A DNA stretch of 34,076 bases, taken from positions 1 to 34,076 of the forward strand of contig JARFQU010000152.1 in assembly GCA_029287595.1 (NCBI GenBank), written 5' to 3'. The DNA is from Halioglobus sp. (lineage in GTDB: Bacteria; Pseudomonadota; Gammaproteobacteria; Pseudomonadales; Halieaceae). Shown one piece after another: positions 1 through 8,590 of the stretch; position 1 is the stretch's first letter, and every line of letters starts with the position of its first letter. The notes beneath the pieces are model-generated. The model was not told the DNA's origin, made no database searches, and saw only the letters and a program-made list of their open reading frames with translations. A program made the position numbers and the translations under genes.

Positions 1-14
1 GACTGAAAAATTTG

Positions 15-95
15 TTTTCGTCCGGCCCCGCTGGCCAAAACCAAACCCCAAAAACACCCAGTAATGGAACGTTTCCATAATCTGCCGAGCAACCT
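15..95. repeat. Partial copy of an interspersed palindromic repeat (copy A)
   Basis: The first 198 bases hold no gene. Positions 15-46 match positions 11662-11693 in inverted orientation (28 of 32 identical by eye). Positions 28-45 and 57-95 match 11713-11730 and 11731-11769 in direct orientation (15 of 18 and 30 of 39 identical), with about 11 extra bases in this copy. Matching in both orientations is expected because the other copy is itself an imperfect palindrome. The left arm of this copy probably lies outside the window. The conserved right end reads like an outward-facing -10 box (CATAAT here, TATAAT in the other copy), pointing toward aqpZ. The family is not one I recognise. No other clear copy is visible in the window. 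Confidence 0.6.
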
Positions 96-198
96 CCGTC
101 ACCTGCGATGAACCTTTTTTCTGCCTGATGCCACCTATGTGCTAGGCTTTATCGCACGCCGGAGTTCCGGATAACAACAAAGATGCAGTGAGGTGCTT

Positions 199-891
199 AT
201 GAGCATGAGTAAAAAACTGGGGGCCGAGTTTATCGGTACCTTCTGGCTGGTGTTGGGTGGTTGCGGTAGTGCAGTACTGGCGGCGGCGTTTCCCGATGTG
301 GGTATCGGCCTGTTGGGTGTATCTCTGGCATTTGGTCTTACCGTGCTGACCATGGCCTTCGCCATTGGACATATTTCCGGTTGTCACCTGAACCCCGCAG
401 TATCAGTGGGTCTGCTGGTGGGAGGGCGTTTTCCCGCCAGTGAATTGTTGCCCTATATCGGCGCCCAGGTGCTGGGCGGTATCGCCGGAGCGGCGATCCT
501 ATTTGTTATCGCCAGCGGGCAGGCCGGGTTTGAGACAGCGGGCTTTGCTTCCAATGGTTTTGGTGAGCACTCCCCCGGTGGTTACAGCCTCACTGCGGCG
601 CTGGTCACCGAAGTGGTCATGACCTTTATGTTCCTGATCATTATCCTGGGTGCTACAGATGGGCGCGCCCCGGCTGGCCTCGCCCCTATCGCCATCGGTC
701 TGGGCCTGACCCTGATTCACCTGATCAGCATACCGGTGACCAATACCTCGGTTAACCCCGCGCGCAGTACCGGTGTGGCCCTGTTCGAGGGTGGCTGGGC
801 GATTTCTCAGCTGTGGTTATTCTGGATCGCACCGATTGTGGGCGCCGCACTGGCGGGACTGGTCTACAACTGGCTTGGTAGCGAGGACTGA
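199..891 (+). CDS. aqpZ: Aquaporin Z, water channel
   Basis: A 230-residue inner-membrane aquaporin for rapid water flux during osmotic change. Both NPA boxes are present: N65-P66-A67 after the second membrane segment, and N186-P187-A188 followed by R189, the selectivity-filter arginine. The second box sits in [14 protein letters not shown], nearly identical to E. coli AqpZ, and the protein length matches AqpZ rather than the longer glycerol facilitators. The filter histidine region (LTLIHLIS) is also conserved, supporting a water-selective pore. I chose ATG 199 because GAGG lies just upstream at good spacing. GTG 193 and ATG 205 are in the same frame. The gene stands alone and converges on prlC with a 17-base gap. 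Confidence 0.96.
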   Translation: MSMSKKLGAEFIGTFWLVLGGCGSAVLAAAFPDVGIGLLGVSLAFGLTVLTMAFAIGHISGCHLNPAVSVGLLVGGRFPASELLPYIGAQVLGGIAGAAILFVIASGQAGFETAGFASNGFGEHSPGGYSLTAALVTEVVMTFMFLIIILGATDGRAPAGLAPIAIGLGLTLIHLISIPVTNTSVNPARSTGVALFEGGWAISQLWLFWIAPIVGAALAGLVYNWLGSED

Positions 892-908
892 TCCCGCCCG
901 GGTGATGA

Positions 909-2942
909 TCAGGTAGTGATACCACTGTGGCGCAGCAGGGGTTCGATCTTCGGCTCCCTGCCGCGAAACGCCACGAACAGCTCCATAGGCTCTTGTGAGC
1001 CTCCGGCTTCCAGTATACTGCGGCGAAAGGATGCGCCGGTGTCCCGGTTGAAAATACCCTCCTCCTCAAAGCGCGAGAAGGCATCGGCCGACAGGACTTC
1101 CGCCCACTTGTAGCTGTAGTAGCCCGCGGCGTAGCCGCCGGCAAAAATGTGGGAAAAACTGTTTTGGAAGCGGTGGAAAGACGGCAGTGGGACCACGGCA
1201 ACCTGCGCCCTTACTTCATCCAGTAGTGCCTGTACCGATTGGTCAGCTGTTTGCCCCCATTCCCTGTGCAGGCGAAAATCGAACAATGAAAACTCCAGTT
1301 GCCTGGCCAGAATCATCGCCGACTGGAAGTTTCGCGCAGCCAGCAGTTTGTCCAGCAACTCCCCCGGCAATGGGGCGCCGGTTTCATGATGGCCGGAAAT
1401 CAAAGCCAGGGCTTCGCGCTCCCAGCACCAGTTTTCCAGAAACTGGCTGGGTAATTCCACCGCGTCCCAGGCCACGCCATTGATACCTGATACTGCCGCG
1501 ACCGTCTGCCGCGTCAGCATGTGGTGCAGACCGTGCCCGAATTCGTGAAACAGGGTAGTCAGTTCACTGTGGGTGAGCAACGCCGGGGTATCGCCCACCG
1601 GCGGGGTGAAGTTGCACACCAGGTAGGCTACCGGTATCTGCAATTGCTCGCCCTGGCGGCGCCGCACACGGCAATCATCCATCCATGCGCCACCGCGTTT
1701 GTCGGACCGGGCGTAAAGGTCCAGGAAAAAACGCGCGATGATCTCCCCGTCCTCCAGTATCTCGAATAGCTGGGCGTCCGGGTGATAGCTGTCGAAGGCC
1801 TCCACCTCGCGGATGTCCAGGCCATAGAGGCGCTGTACTACCGCAAACAAACCCGGCAGTGCCCTGGATACCGGCAGATAGGGCCGGATATCTTCCTGGG
1901 ATACGCGATACCGAGCCTGGCGCAGTTTTTCGCTGTAATAGCTTACGTCCCAGGCCTGCAGTTCCGTGATGCCATCCTCGCGCTGTGCAAATTCTCTCAG
2001 GTCGCGCCATTCAGTTTGTGCCTGCGCCGAGGATTGACTGGCCAACTGTTCCATGAAATCAATCACTCGCTGGGGACTGTCGGCCATCTTGGTGGCCAGT
2101 GACAGTTCGGCATAATTGTCAAAGCCCAACAGTTGAGCGAGTTGCTGGCGCAGCTCCAGGGTCTCGGTGATTATCGCGGTGTTATCCCACTGTCCTGCAT
2201 TGGGCCCTACCTCCGATGCCCTGGTGCAGTTGGCGGTATAGACCTCTTCTCTTAGTGCCCGGTTTTCGCAGTAGTTCAGTACCGGGGAGAGAGAGGGAAA
2301 ATCCAGGGTAATCAGGTAGCCCTCCAGACCCTTTTGCCGGGCGGCCTGCGCCGCGTTTGCCAGGGCAGTGTCCGGCAGGCCCTGTAGCTCCTCGCGGCTG
2401 GCCTGTCGGGTCCAGGCATTCGTGGCATCCAGGACATTCTCTCCAAATTTGCTGCCAAGTTCCGAGAGGCGTTTGCGCAGTTCGCCATAGCGGGCCTGTT
2501 GCTGCTCTGGCAGCGCCACGCCGGCCAGACGGAAGTCGCGTAATGCGTGTTCTATTGCCGTGCGCTGTGCCGTCGACAGTGTCGCGAAGCTGTCACTGTC
2601 GGCGATGGACTGGTAGGCCCGGTACAGCCGGGGGTGCTGCCCCATCCAGGTGCCATATTCCGAAAACAGTGGCAGGCAGGCGTTGTAGGCCTCGCGCAAT
2701 TCGTCGCTGTTGCGTACGCTGTTCAGGTGCGACACGGGTGACCAGGCCTGGGCCAGCTCGTCTTCCAGCTGCTCCAGCGGCTGCAGCAGGGTCTCCCAGC
2801 TGTAGCAATCCTGATCCTGCAGTAAATCTTCAATAGCCTGCTTGTTGCGATCGATCAGCTGTCGTATCGCCGGCTCTACGTGTTGGGCCTCGATCCGGGA
2901 GAAGGGAGGCAGTGGGTGGTGTTCCAGTAGCGGGTTGGTCAT
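909..2942 (-). CDS. prlC: Oligopeptidase A (M3 family zinc metallopeptidase)
   Basis: A 677-residue cytoplasmic M3 (thimet oligopeptidase family) metallopeptidase that degrades short peptides, including cleaved signal peptides and other proteolysis products. The zinc motif HEFGH is at H466-H470, with catalytic E467. The third zinc ligand is expected at E496 in DAVELPSQFLENW, the family signature. Length and C-terminal region (FSHIFAGGYAAGYYSYKWAE) match E. coli OpdA/PrlC (about 680 residues), which separates it from the related dipeptidyl carboxypeptidase Dcp. It lies 6 bases downstream of the helicase gene on the same strand, so the two are probably co-transcribed. A role beside SppA, encoded 13 kb away, in clearing signal peptides is inferred from the family. 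Confidence 0.95.
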   Translation of the reverse strand: MTNPLLEHHPLPPFSRIEAQHVEPAIRQLIDRNKQAIEDLLQDQDCYSWETLLQPLEQLEDELAQAWSPVSHLNSVRNSDELREAYNACLPLFSEYGTWMGQHPRLYRAYQSIADSDSFATLSTAQRTAIEHALRDFRLAGVALPEQQQARYGELRKRLSELGSKFGENVLDATNAWTRQASREELQGLPDTALANAAQAARQKGLEGYLITLDFPSLSPVLNYCENRALREEVYTANCTRASEVGPNAGQWDNTAIITETLELRQQLAQLLGFDNYAELSLATKMADSPQRVIDFMEQLASQSSAQAQTEWRDLREFAQREDGITELQAWDVSYYSEKLRQARYRVSQEDIRPYLPVSRALPGLFAVVQRLYGLDIREVEAFDSYHPDAQLFEILEDGEIIARFFLDLYARSDKRGGAWMDDCRVRRRQGEQLQIPVAYLVCNFTPPVGDTPALLTHSELTTLFHEFGHGLHHMLTRQTVAAVSGINGVAWDAVELPSQFLENWCWEREALALISGHHETGAPLPGELLDKLLAARNFQSAMILARQLEFSLFDFRLHREWGQTADQSVQALLDEVRAQVAVVPLPSFHRFQNSFSHIFAGGYAAGYYSYKWAEVLSADAFSRFEEEGIFNRDTGASFRRSILEAGGSQEPMELFVAFRGREPKIEPLLRHSGITT

Positions 2943-2948
2943 GCCGGG

Positions 2949-4364
2949 TCAGTCCTGTTTCTTCTTCATCAGCGGGGCAAAGCCATCATTGCCCGGTTGT
3001 TTCGCCTTTTTGGTGCCGGTGGATTCCGGTTTGCCCAGGTTTTTACGGTTGCGCGCCCGGCTCTTGCTCTTGTCAGCTGGCGATTTATCGCGCTTTTTCT
3101 TCTTGCCTGCAGCCTTGCCGGAGGACTTGGTTTTCTTTGGGCCGCTGTAGCGGGCCTTGAGTCCATCGATGTTGCGCGCCTCGAACTCGAGTTTCAGGTA
3201 GCGCTGAATACTGATCATCAGGTTCCACTCGGACGCGTTTACCAGGGATACCGCCAGGCCGTGGGCGCCGGCGCGGCCGGTGCGGCCGGTGCGGTGCAGG
3301 TAGTCATCGCCACTGTGGGGCATGTCGTAGTTCACCACCAGGTCGATATCTTTCACGTCCAGGCCGCGAGCGGCGATATCACTGGCACACAGTATATCCA
3401 GTTTCCCGTCGTTAAAGCGGGTCATGACCTGCTTGCGTTCCTCGGTACTCATTTCGCCGTGCAGGCAATCGCAGCGCAGCTTGTGGTAGCCGACCACCCC
3501 GGCGAGTCGCCTGGCGTTGACGCGCTTGTTGGCGAACACCAGCGCGCGCTTGTAGCCGCCGGCTTGCAGCAGGGCGATCAGCAGTTTGTCCTTGTGTTCC
3601 TGGCTGTCCGCCAGGATGCGCTGGTGGTAGATGCTACTGTGTGGCTGGCGGACTTCGCCAACGGCTACGGTTTGTGGCTCTCGCAGCAGGTCCCTGGCCA
3701 CGCCGCTCAACCCCTTGTGGGTCAGGGTGGCGGATAGCATAAGCACCTGCCTTTCGGGACTGCAAAAGCCGGCTATCTTCATAACGTCATCGCGAAAGCC
3801 CATATCCAGCATGCGGTCTGCCTCGTCCAGCACCAGCGTTTGCAGGCTACGCAGGTCTGCACTGCCTTTCTCGCAGTGCTCCAGCAGTCGGCCAGGGGTG
3901 GCGATCACGATTTCCGGGTTTTTGCGCAGCAGGGATTTCTGGTATTTGAAATCGGCTCCGCCGGTGATGGCCTGGGCATCCAGGGGCGATTTCGCCAGTA
4001 GTTGGCGGCAGTGTTTAAGTACCTGGCGTGCCAGTTCCCGGGTGGGAACAAGAACCAGCCCCAGGCTGCCTGCATCGCGCCCGGGCAAGTCCGCCAGCAT
4101 GCGCTGGGCCATGGGGATCAGGTAGGCGAGTGTTTTTCCGCTGCCGGTCTCCGCGGAAACTCGCAGGTCCTGGCCGCTCAGGGCCAGTGGAATGACGGCC
4201 CGCTGCACGTCGGTGGGCTGTGAGAACCCTATCGCGTCCAGTCCCAGTTGCAGGGATCTTTCAAGGTTCAGGTCTTCGAGCATGTCGCCGGTACTCGCTG
4301 GAGAGTTACATTGGGGTGATAATTTGCGCCCGGGCGGGAATGTCGCAGCTCCCGAGCGGTTCAT
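2949..4364 (-). CDS. srmB: DEAD-box ATP-dependent RNA helicase, SrmB-like
   Basis: A 471-residue superfamily 2 RNA helicase. Motifs in order: AETGSGKT (I), PTRELA (Ia), TPGR (Ib), DEAD in LVLDEADRMLDMGF (II), SAT (III), ARGLDVKDID (V) and HRTGRTGRAG (VI). The DEADRMLDMGF context and the modest C-terminal extension fit SrmB, which assists early 50S assembly, better than DbpA or RhlB. The last ~65 residues are a Lys/Arg-rich low-complexity tail, likely RNA-binding. The start at 4364 has AGGA about 9 bases upstream. A second Met, residue 28 (position 4283), begins the region that aligns with SrmB, so the first 27 residues are uncertain. It is divergent from the transporter gene across only 45 bases. 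The SrmB subfamily assignment is less certain than the DEAD-box family. Confidence 0.9.
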   Translation of the reverse strand: MNRSGAATFPPGRKLSPQCNSPASTGDMLEDLNLERSLQLGLDAIGFSQPTDVQRAVIPLALSGQDLRVSAETGSGKTLAYLIPMAQRMLADLPGRDAGSLGLVLVPTRELARQVLKHCRQLLAKSPLDAQAITGGADFKYQKSLLRKNPEIVIATPGRLLEHCEKGSADLRSLQTLVLDEADRMLDMGFRDDVMKIAGFCSPERQVLMLSATLTHKGLSGVARDLLREPQTVAVGEVRQPHSSIYHQRILADSQEHKDKLLIALLQAGGYKRALVFANKRVNARRLAGVVGYHKLRCDCLHGEMSTEERKQVMTRFNDGKLDILCASDIAARGLDVKDIDLVVNYDMPHSGDDYLHRTGRTGRAGAHGLAVSLVNASEWNLMISIQRYLKLEFEARNIDGLKARYSGPKKTKSSGKAAGKKKKRDKSPADKSKSRARNRKNLGKPESTGTKKAKQPGNDGFAPLMKKKQD

Positions 4365-4409
4365 CTGATATCATCCTATGGCAAAAGAGCATGGAACGAC
4401 AGTAGCCAG

Positions 4410-6554
4410 ATGGGATTGTCCGCGAGAATTTTGATCGGCCTGATAGCGGGTATAGCTACAGGCCTGTTTTTTGGTGAGCTGGTTGCCGATCTCAAAATCG
4501 TTGGCGATGTGTTCGTCAAACTCCTGCAGATAACCGTATTGCCCTATATTGTGGTGTCCCTGATTTCCGGTTTTGGGCGCATGCACATGGATCAGGCCCG
4601 GCGTTTGGCGGTGCGTGGTATTTTGGTGTTATTTGCCATATGGGGCCTGGCACTGGTTATTATCTTCGTCGCCCCATTGGCCTTCCCCGACCTGGATTCC
4701 GCCTCCTTTTTTGGCAGCCCGCAAGCCCATGATCTGCAGCAGCCTGACCTGTTCGAGCTTTACTTGCCGGCGAATATCTTCTATTCCCTGTCCAATAACC
4801 TTGTCCCTGCCGTGGTCTTTTTCAGTATCCTGGTTGGCGTTGCCCTGATCTCTGTAGAAGACAAGAGCGGCGTGCTGCCCATCTTCGATGGCCTGGCTGA
4901 CGCGATGAGCAAGATCAATGCGGCCATTGTGCAGCTCACCCCCTACGGTATTTTCGCCATTTCCGCGGCCGCTGCGGGCACCATGACCATCGAAGAGCTC
5001 GGCCGGGTGCAGGTTTATCTCGTCACCTATGTCTGCCTTGCGCTGCTGATCACCTTCTGGATATTTCCCGGCCTCGTTGCCGCCGTTAGTGGTATTTCCT
5101 ATCGCGAAGTGCTCAGGACTTTTCGCGATGCCCTGGTGACGGCGTTTGCCACCGGCAACCAGTTTGTGGTGCTGCCCCAGATTGCCGAAAACTGCAAGGA
5201 ACTGTTGCGCAACCACCAGCTGGATAGCGAAGAGGCCCGGTCTGCGGTGGATATTATCGTGCCGGTCTCTTTCAACTTCCCGTCACTGGGAAAACTGTTT
5301 GTACTGATGTTTGTGTTGTTTGCTGCCTGGTTCACCGACACCGAACTCAGCACAATGGACCGCTTCGCCCTGGCATTCAATGGCCTGTTCAGCCTGTTCG
5401 GCAGCATTAACATTGCGGTGCCCTATCTGCTGGATTCCTTGCGTATCCCAGCAGATATGTTCCAGTTGTTCCTGGTGACCGGTATCGTAGTGGGGCGCTT
5501 TGGCGCCATGCTCGCGGCACTGCATATCATCGTGCTCAGTGTGATTGGTACGCTGGCGCTGTGTGGCCACGTGCAGCTGCGACCGGCGCGATTACTGCGT
5601 TATGTGGTCATCAGCAGCGTGGCATTGCTGTTACTGATGTTGGCTTTGCGCACCTACTTCGCGCTGTTCGTGCCGGAGCCGCCGCCGCGGGAACAGGTGC
5701 TCACCGACATACAGTTGATGCAAAAGCGCGTTCCCGCCAGTGTTTCCAGTACCCTGCCTGAGGCCAGTGTCACCCAGCTGGCGGGCACCAGGCTGGACCA
5801 TATCCTGCGCAATGGCGTGCTGCAGGTAGGCTACCGTCCCAACAACCTGCCCTGCAGTTTCCTCACCCCGGATAATGACCTGGTGGGTTTTGATGTGGAA
5901 ATGGCGCACATACTGGCGCAAGACCTGGGTGTCGAGCTGCAGTTCCTGCCCTTTGAATTCGACAGCCTGGGGCGCATGCTGTCCTCGGGCCAGATGGATA
6001 TGGCCATGTCCTGTATAGCCAGCCTGCCGGACCGCTATGGCTATGCCTCCTTCTCCCGGCCTTACCTTGACCTGACGCTGGCATTCATCGTGCCGGATCA
6101 CCAGCGTGAGTTATTCAGCGAACTGGACCTGTTGCGGGAACGCAAGGACCTGGTCATTGCCATGGTCAGCTCCAATTATTTCGCCTCGCGTATTACAAAC
6201 CTGTTGCCCGCTGCCAGTATTGTGTACCTGGAAGCGGCCGAGGATTTCTTTACCGGTGGTAGTCAGGGTGCGGATGCGCTGTTGCTTTCGGCGGAAGAGG
6301 GGGCGGCCTACAGCTATCGCTACCCGCGTTATTCTGTCGCCCGTGTGGGGCGGGGCAGTATACGTCTTCCGGCGGCCTACGCCCTGCCCAAGGGTGATGT
6401 AGAGATGATAGAGTTCGTCAGTAACTGGATAGAGCTCAAACGCAAGGATGGCACCATAGACAGCCTCTACGACTACTGGATGCTGGGCGGAGCGGTCCAG
6501 TCGCGTAAACCCCGCTGGTCCATCATTCGCGACGTGCTGGGTTGGATAGAGTGA
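4410..6554 (+). CDS. DAACS-type (SDF family) transporter fused to a periplasmic solute-binding domain
   Basis: A 714-residue two-part membrane protein. Residues 1 to about 430 are a multi-spanning domain of the dicarboxylate/amino-acid:cation symporter family (GltP/DctA-like), beginning with the typical first helix and the QITVLPYIVVSLISGF segment. Residues about 458-700 are a bacterial family 3 extracellular solute-binding domain (hallmarks LQVGYRPNNLP, GFDVEMAHILAQDLGVELQF, and DMAMSCIASLPDR), presumably on the periplasmic side. The signature transport motifs are altered: the serine-rich HP1 loop reads AFATGNQFVVLPQI (residues 245-258), the NMDGT motif reads NFPSL (289-293), and the helix 8 D..R..DM..T pattern reads GRFGAMLAALH (362-372). 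Substrate and coupling ion are therefore unknown. The Shine-Dalgarno sequence is weak. A promoter must lie within the 45-base divergent gap or inside the helicase gene. Confidence 0.85.
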   Translation: MGLSARILIGLIAGIATGLFFGELVADLKIVGDVFVKLLQITVLPYIVVSLISGFGRMHMDQARRLAVRGILVLFAIWGLALVIIFVAPLAFPDLDSASFFGSPQAHDLQQPDLFELYLPANIFYSLSNNLVPAVVFFSILVGVALISVEDKSGVLPIFDGLADAMSKINAAIVQLTPYGIFAISAAAAGTMTIEELGRVQVYLVTYVCLALLITFWIFPGLVAAVSGISYREVLRTFRDALVTAFATGNQFVVLPQIAENCKELLRNHQLDSEEARSAVDIIVPVSFNFPSLGKLFVLMFVLFAAWFTDTELSTMDRFALAFNGLFSLFGSINIAVPYLLDSLRIPADMFQLFLVTGIVVGRFGAMLAALHIIVLSVIGTLALCGHVQLRPARLLRYVVISSVALLLLMLALRTYFALFVPEPPPREQVLTDIQLMQKRVPASVSSTLPEASVTQLAGTRLDHILRNGVLQVGYRPNNLPCSFLTPDNDLVGFDVEMAHILAQDLGVELQFLPFEFDSLGRMLSSGQMDMAMSCIASLPDRYGYASFSRPYLDLTLAFIVPDHQRELFSELDLLRERKDLVIAMVSSNYFASRITNLLPAASIVYLEAAEDFFTGGSQGADALLLSAEEGAAYSYRYPRYSVARVGRGSIRLPAAYALPKGDVEMIEFVSNWIELKRKDGTIDSLYDYWMLGGAVQSRKPRWSIIRDVLGWIE

Positions 6555-6588
6555 ACCGCAGGCTCAAGGGCTGTGGCAAAGTCCGCTA

Positions 6589-6617
6589 TTGACGCTAAAA
6601 TTATCCCAGGCTGTAAA
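6589..6617 (+). promoter_or_regulatory. Candidate sigma-70 promoter for the phosphatase-kinase gene
   Basis: TTGACG at 6589-6594 and TGTAAA at 6612-6617 are separated by 17 bases, 26 bases ahead of the next start codon. The -35 box is near consensus and the -10 box matches 4 of 6. It lies in the 89-base gap after the transporter gene, suggesting separate transcription of the downstream gene. Confidence 0.4.
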
Positions 6618-6643
6618 AAAACGAGATTAATGGAAGCGCACTT

Positions 6644-8539
6644 ATGCAAATTATAAAAGGTATCTGCTGTCTGGTTGTCGTTCTGTGTTCCGCAGTTGCC
6701 ACGGCGGCGAACAATTATGAGATCGACACCTCCTCCCGGGTCGTGGCCTTTGGCGATGTGCACGGTGCTTTTGACGACTGGACGCAGATGCTGCAGGAAG
6801 TTGGGGTGGTGGATGCCAAGCTCAACTGGGCCGGGGGCAACACCCACCTGGTGTCCCTGGGCGACCTGATCGATCGCGGGCCCGGGTCGCGCAAGGTCGT
6901 GGAGTTGTTAATGAAACTGGATGCCCAGGCTGAGCAGGCCGGGGGGGCGGTACACCTGGTGCTGGGAAATCATGAAGTCATGGTGATGACCGGTGATCTG
7001 CGCTATGTGTCGGTAGCGGAATTCGCGGCATTTGCCGGCGATGAAACAGCTGCTGAGCGCGAGCAGTTATTCGCCGACTATCGTCGCTTTAATCCGGGCG
7101 GTGACGATGCGGATGTACGGCGCGTGTTCAACGACCAGTACCCGCCGGGCTTCCTGGCCCTGCGCAAGGCCTTTTCGCAAGACGGTGCCATCGGCAGCTG
7201 GTTGTTGCAGCAGCCCTTTGTGATCCGTGTCAATGACAAGGTGTATATGCATGGCGGGATAGCCAGTGATGTCAGTGAAGATAGCCTGAAAGACCTCAAC
7301 GGCAAACTGCAGGGGGAGTTGCGGGAGTTTCTCGATAGCATGGATACCCTGCGCGCAGCGGGTGTGATGCCCTGGCACGTGTCTTACAATGATCGATTGG
7401 GCTTTCTCAATGCCCGGGCCGAGGAATTTGTCGCGGCCAACCCGAAAAAACAGGCCGACTGGTTTCCGGCACTGCAACAGGTATTCGAGGCCCAGAAGGC
7501 TTTCGTGTTCAGCGAGGACAGCCCCAACTGGTATCGCGGGACGGCTATGTGTCACCCTTATTCCGAGTCTTTCAATACCGAGCGTTTTCTCAAACGGGTG
7601 GGCGCGAAACAACTGGTAATGGGGCATACCCCGACCCGGGGCGATGTCCATGTGCGTATGGACGGCCTGGCGATTCGCCTGGACACCGGCATGCTCAAGA
7701 GTGTGTATAAAGGGCGCGCCTCGGCGCTGGTTTCCCAGGGGGGAACTGACTACGTCCACTACCTGGGCAGCTCGGCGAAAGCCAGTCCCGTGCCCGAGAC
7801 ACGCAGTCTGTCGCAACAATTATCGGGCATGGATGACGCCACGCTGGAAGAATTCATGCGTACCGCGCCCATTGTAAAAGTAGAGAAACTGGACACCGGT
7901 ATCACCAACCCCAAGCGGGTCACCCAGAGCCGCGACGGTGTCAGCAACGACGCGGTGTTCAAGTATGAAGATACGCATCCCGATCTGCAGAACAAGGATA
8001 AGTATATTTCCCGGCGCTACAATGACAGCGACCGCTATGTCTACGATGTTGCAGCGTACAAGGTCGACCGCCTGCTGGACTGGCAACTGGTGCCTACCGC
8101 GGTGATCGCTGAAGTGGAGGGTGACGAGGGGGCCTTGTCAGACTGGGTGGAGAACGCTATCAATGAGCGCGACCGTCTGGAGAAAGAAATACCGTTCTCC
8201 GGTTACTGCAAGCAGTATGAACAGTACCGCATGCGCTTTGTATTTGACGTGCTGATCTATAATGAAGATCGCAACCTGACCAATATCCTGTGGACCAAGA
8301 ATGATTTCATGATGAAATTCATCGACCACAGCCTGGCGTTTCGCAGCACGGAAAAACGTCCCAAGCAGTACGCCAAGGTGCCTCTGCAGGTCTCAGACCT
8401 GTTGCGCGGGCGTCTGCAGTCGCTCAACCAGGATGAGCTGACCCAGGAGCTGTCACCCTATCTGCACCCACGGCAGATCGAGGCGATCCTGGCCCGTCGC
8501 GACCTGATTCTGAAGGAGGCCGAGGGTACCTCCCGCTAG
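6644..8539 (+). CDS. Secreted PPP-type (Shewanella-like) phosphatase fused to a PI3/PI4K/FAM20C-like kinase domain
   Basis: A 631-residue protein with a Sec signal peptide (hydrophobic to about residue 19, AxA cleavage near 20-22). Residues about 30-360 form a calcineurin-like metallophosphatase: GDVHG (37-41), GDLIDRG (73-79), GNHE (108-111), a later metal-ligand MHGG, and MGHTP (326-330). This order fits the Shewanella-like PPP phosphatases. Residues about 395-625 resemble the atypical kinase fold shared by PI3/PI4 kinases, HipA and FAM20C: candidate ATP-binding lysine K440 in DAVFKYED, an AAYKVDRLLDW helix, a catalytic-loop-like YNEDRNLTNIL (539-549, D542, N547), and a DFG-like FIDHSLAF (D561). 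Phosphatase and kinase activities in one periplasmic protein are inferred, not shown. Substrates are unknown. GGAA precedes the start. The next gene follows 51 bases later. Confidence 0.85.
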   Translation: MQIIKGICCLVVVLCSAVATAANNYEIDTSSRVVAFGDVHGAFDDWTQMLQEVGVVDAKLNWAGGNTHLVSLGDLIDRGPGSRKVVELLMKLDAQAEQAGGAVHLVLGNHEVMVMTGDLRYVSVAEFAAFAGDETAAEREQLFADYRRFNPGGDDADVRRVFNDQYPPGFLALRKAFSQDGAIGSWLLQQPFVIRVNDKVYMHGGIASDVSEDSLKDLNGKLQGELREFLDSMDTLRAAGVMPWHVSYNDRLGFLNARAEEFVAANPKKQADWFPALQQVFEAQKAFVFSEDSPNWYRGTAMCHPYSESFNTERFLKRVGAKQLVMGHTPTRGDVHVRMDGLAIRLDTGMLKSVYKGRASALVSQGGTDYVHYLGSSAKASPVPETRSLSQQLSGMDDATLEEFMRTAPIVKVEKLDTGITNPKRVTQSRDGVSNDAVFKYEDTHPDLQNKDKYISRRYNDSDRYVYDVAAYKVDRLLDWQLVPTAVIAEVEGDEGALSDWVENAINERDRLEKEIPFSGYCKQYEQYRMRFVFDVLIYNEDRNLTNILWTKNDFMMKFIDHSLAFRSTEKRPKQYAKVPLQVSDLLRGRLQSLNQDELTQELSPYLHPRQIEAILARRDLILKEAEGTSR

Positions 8540-8590
8540 TCCAAATCCGGCGGTGGCATGTGGCTGCCGCATTGCAAGAGACCGAGTGCT

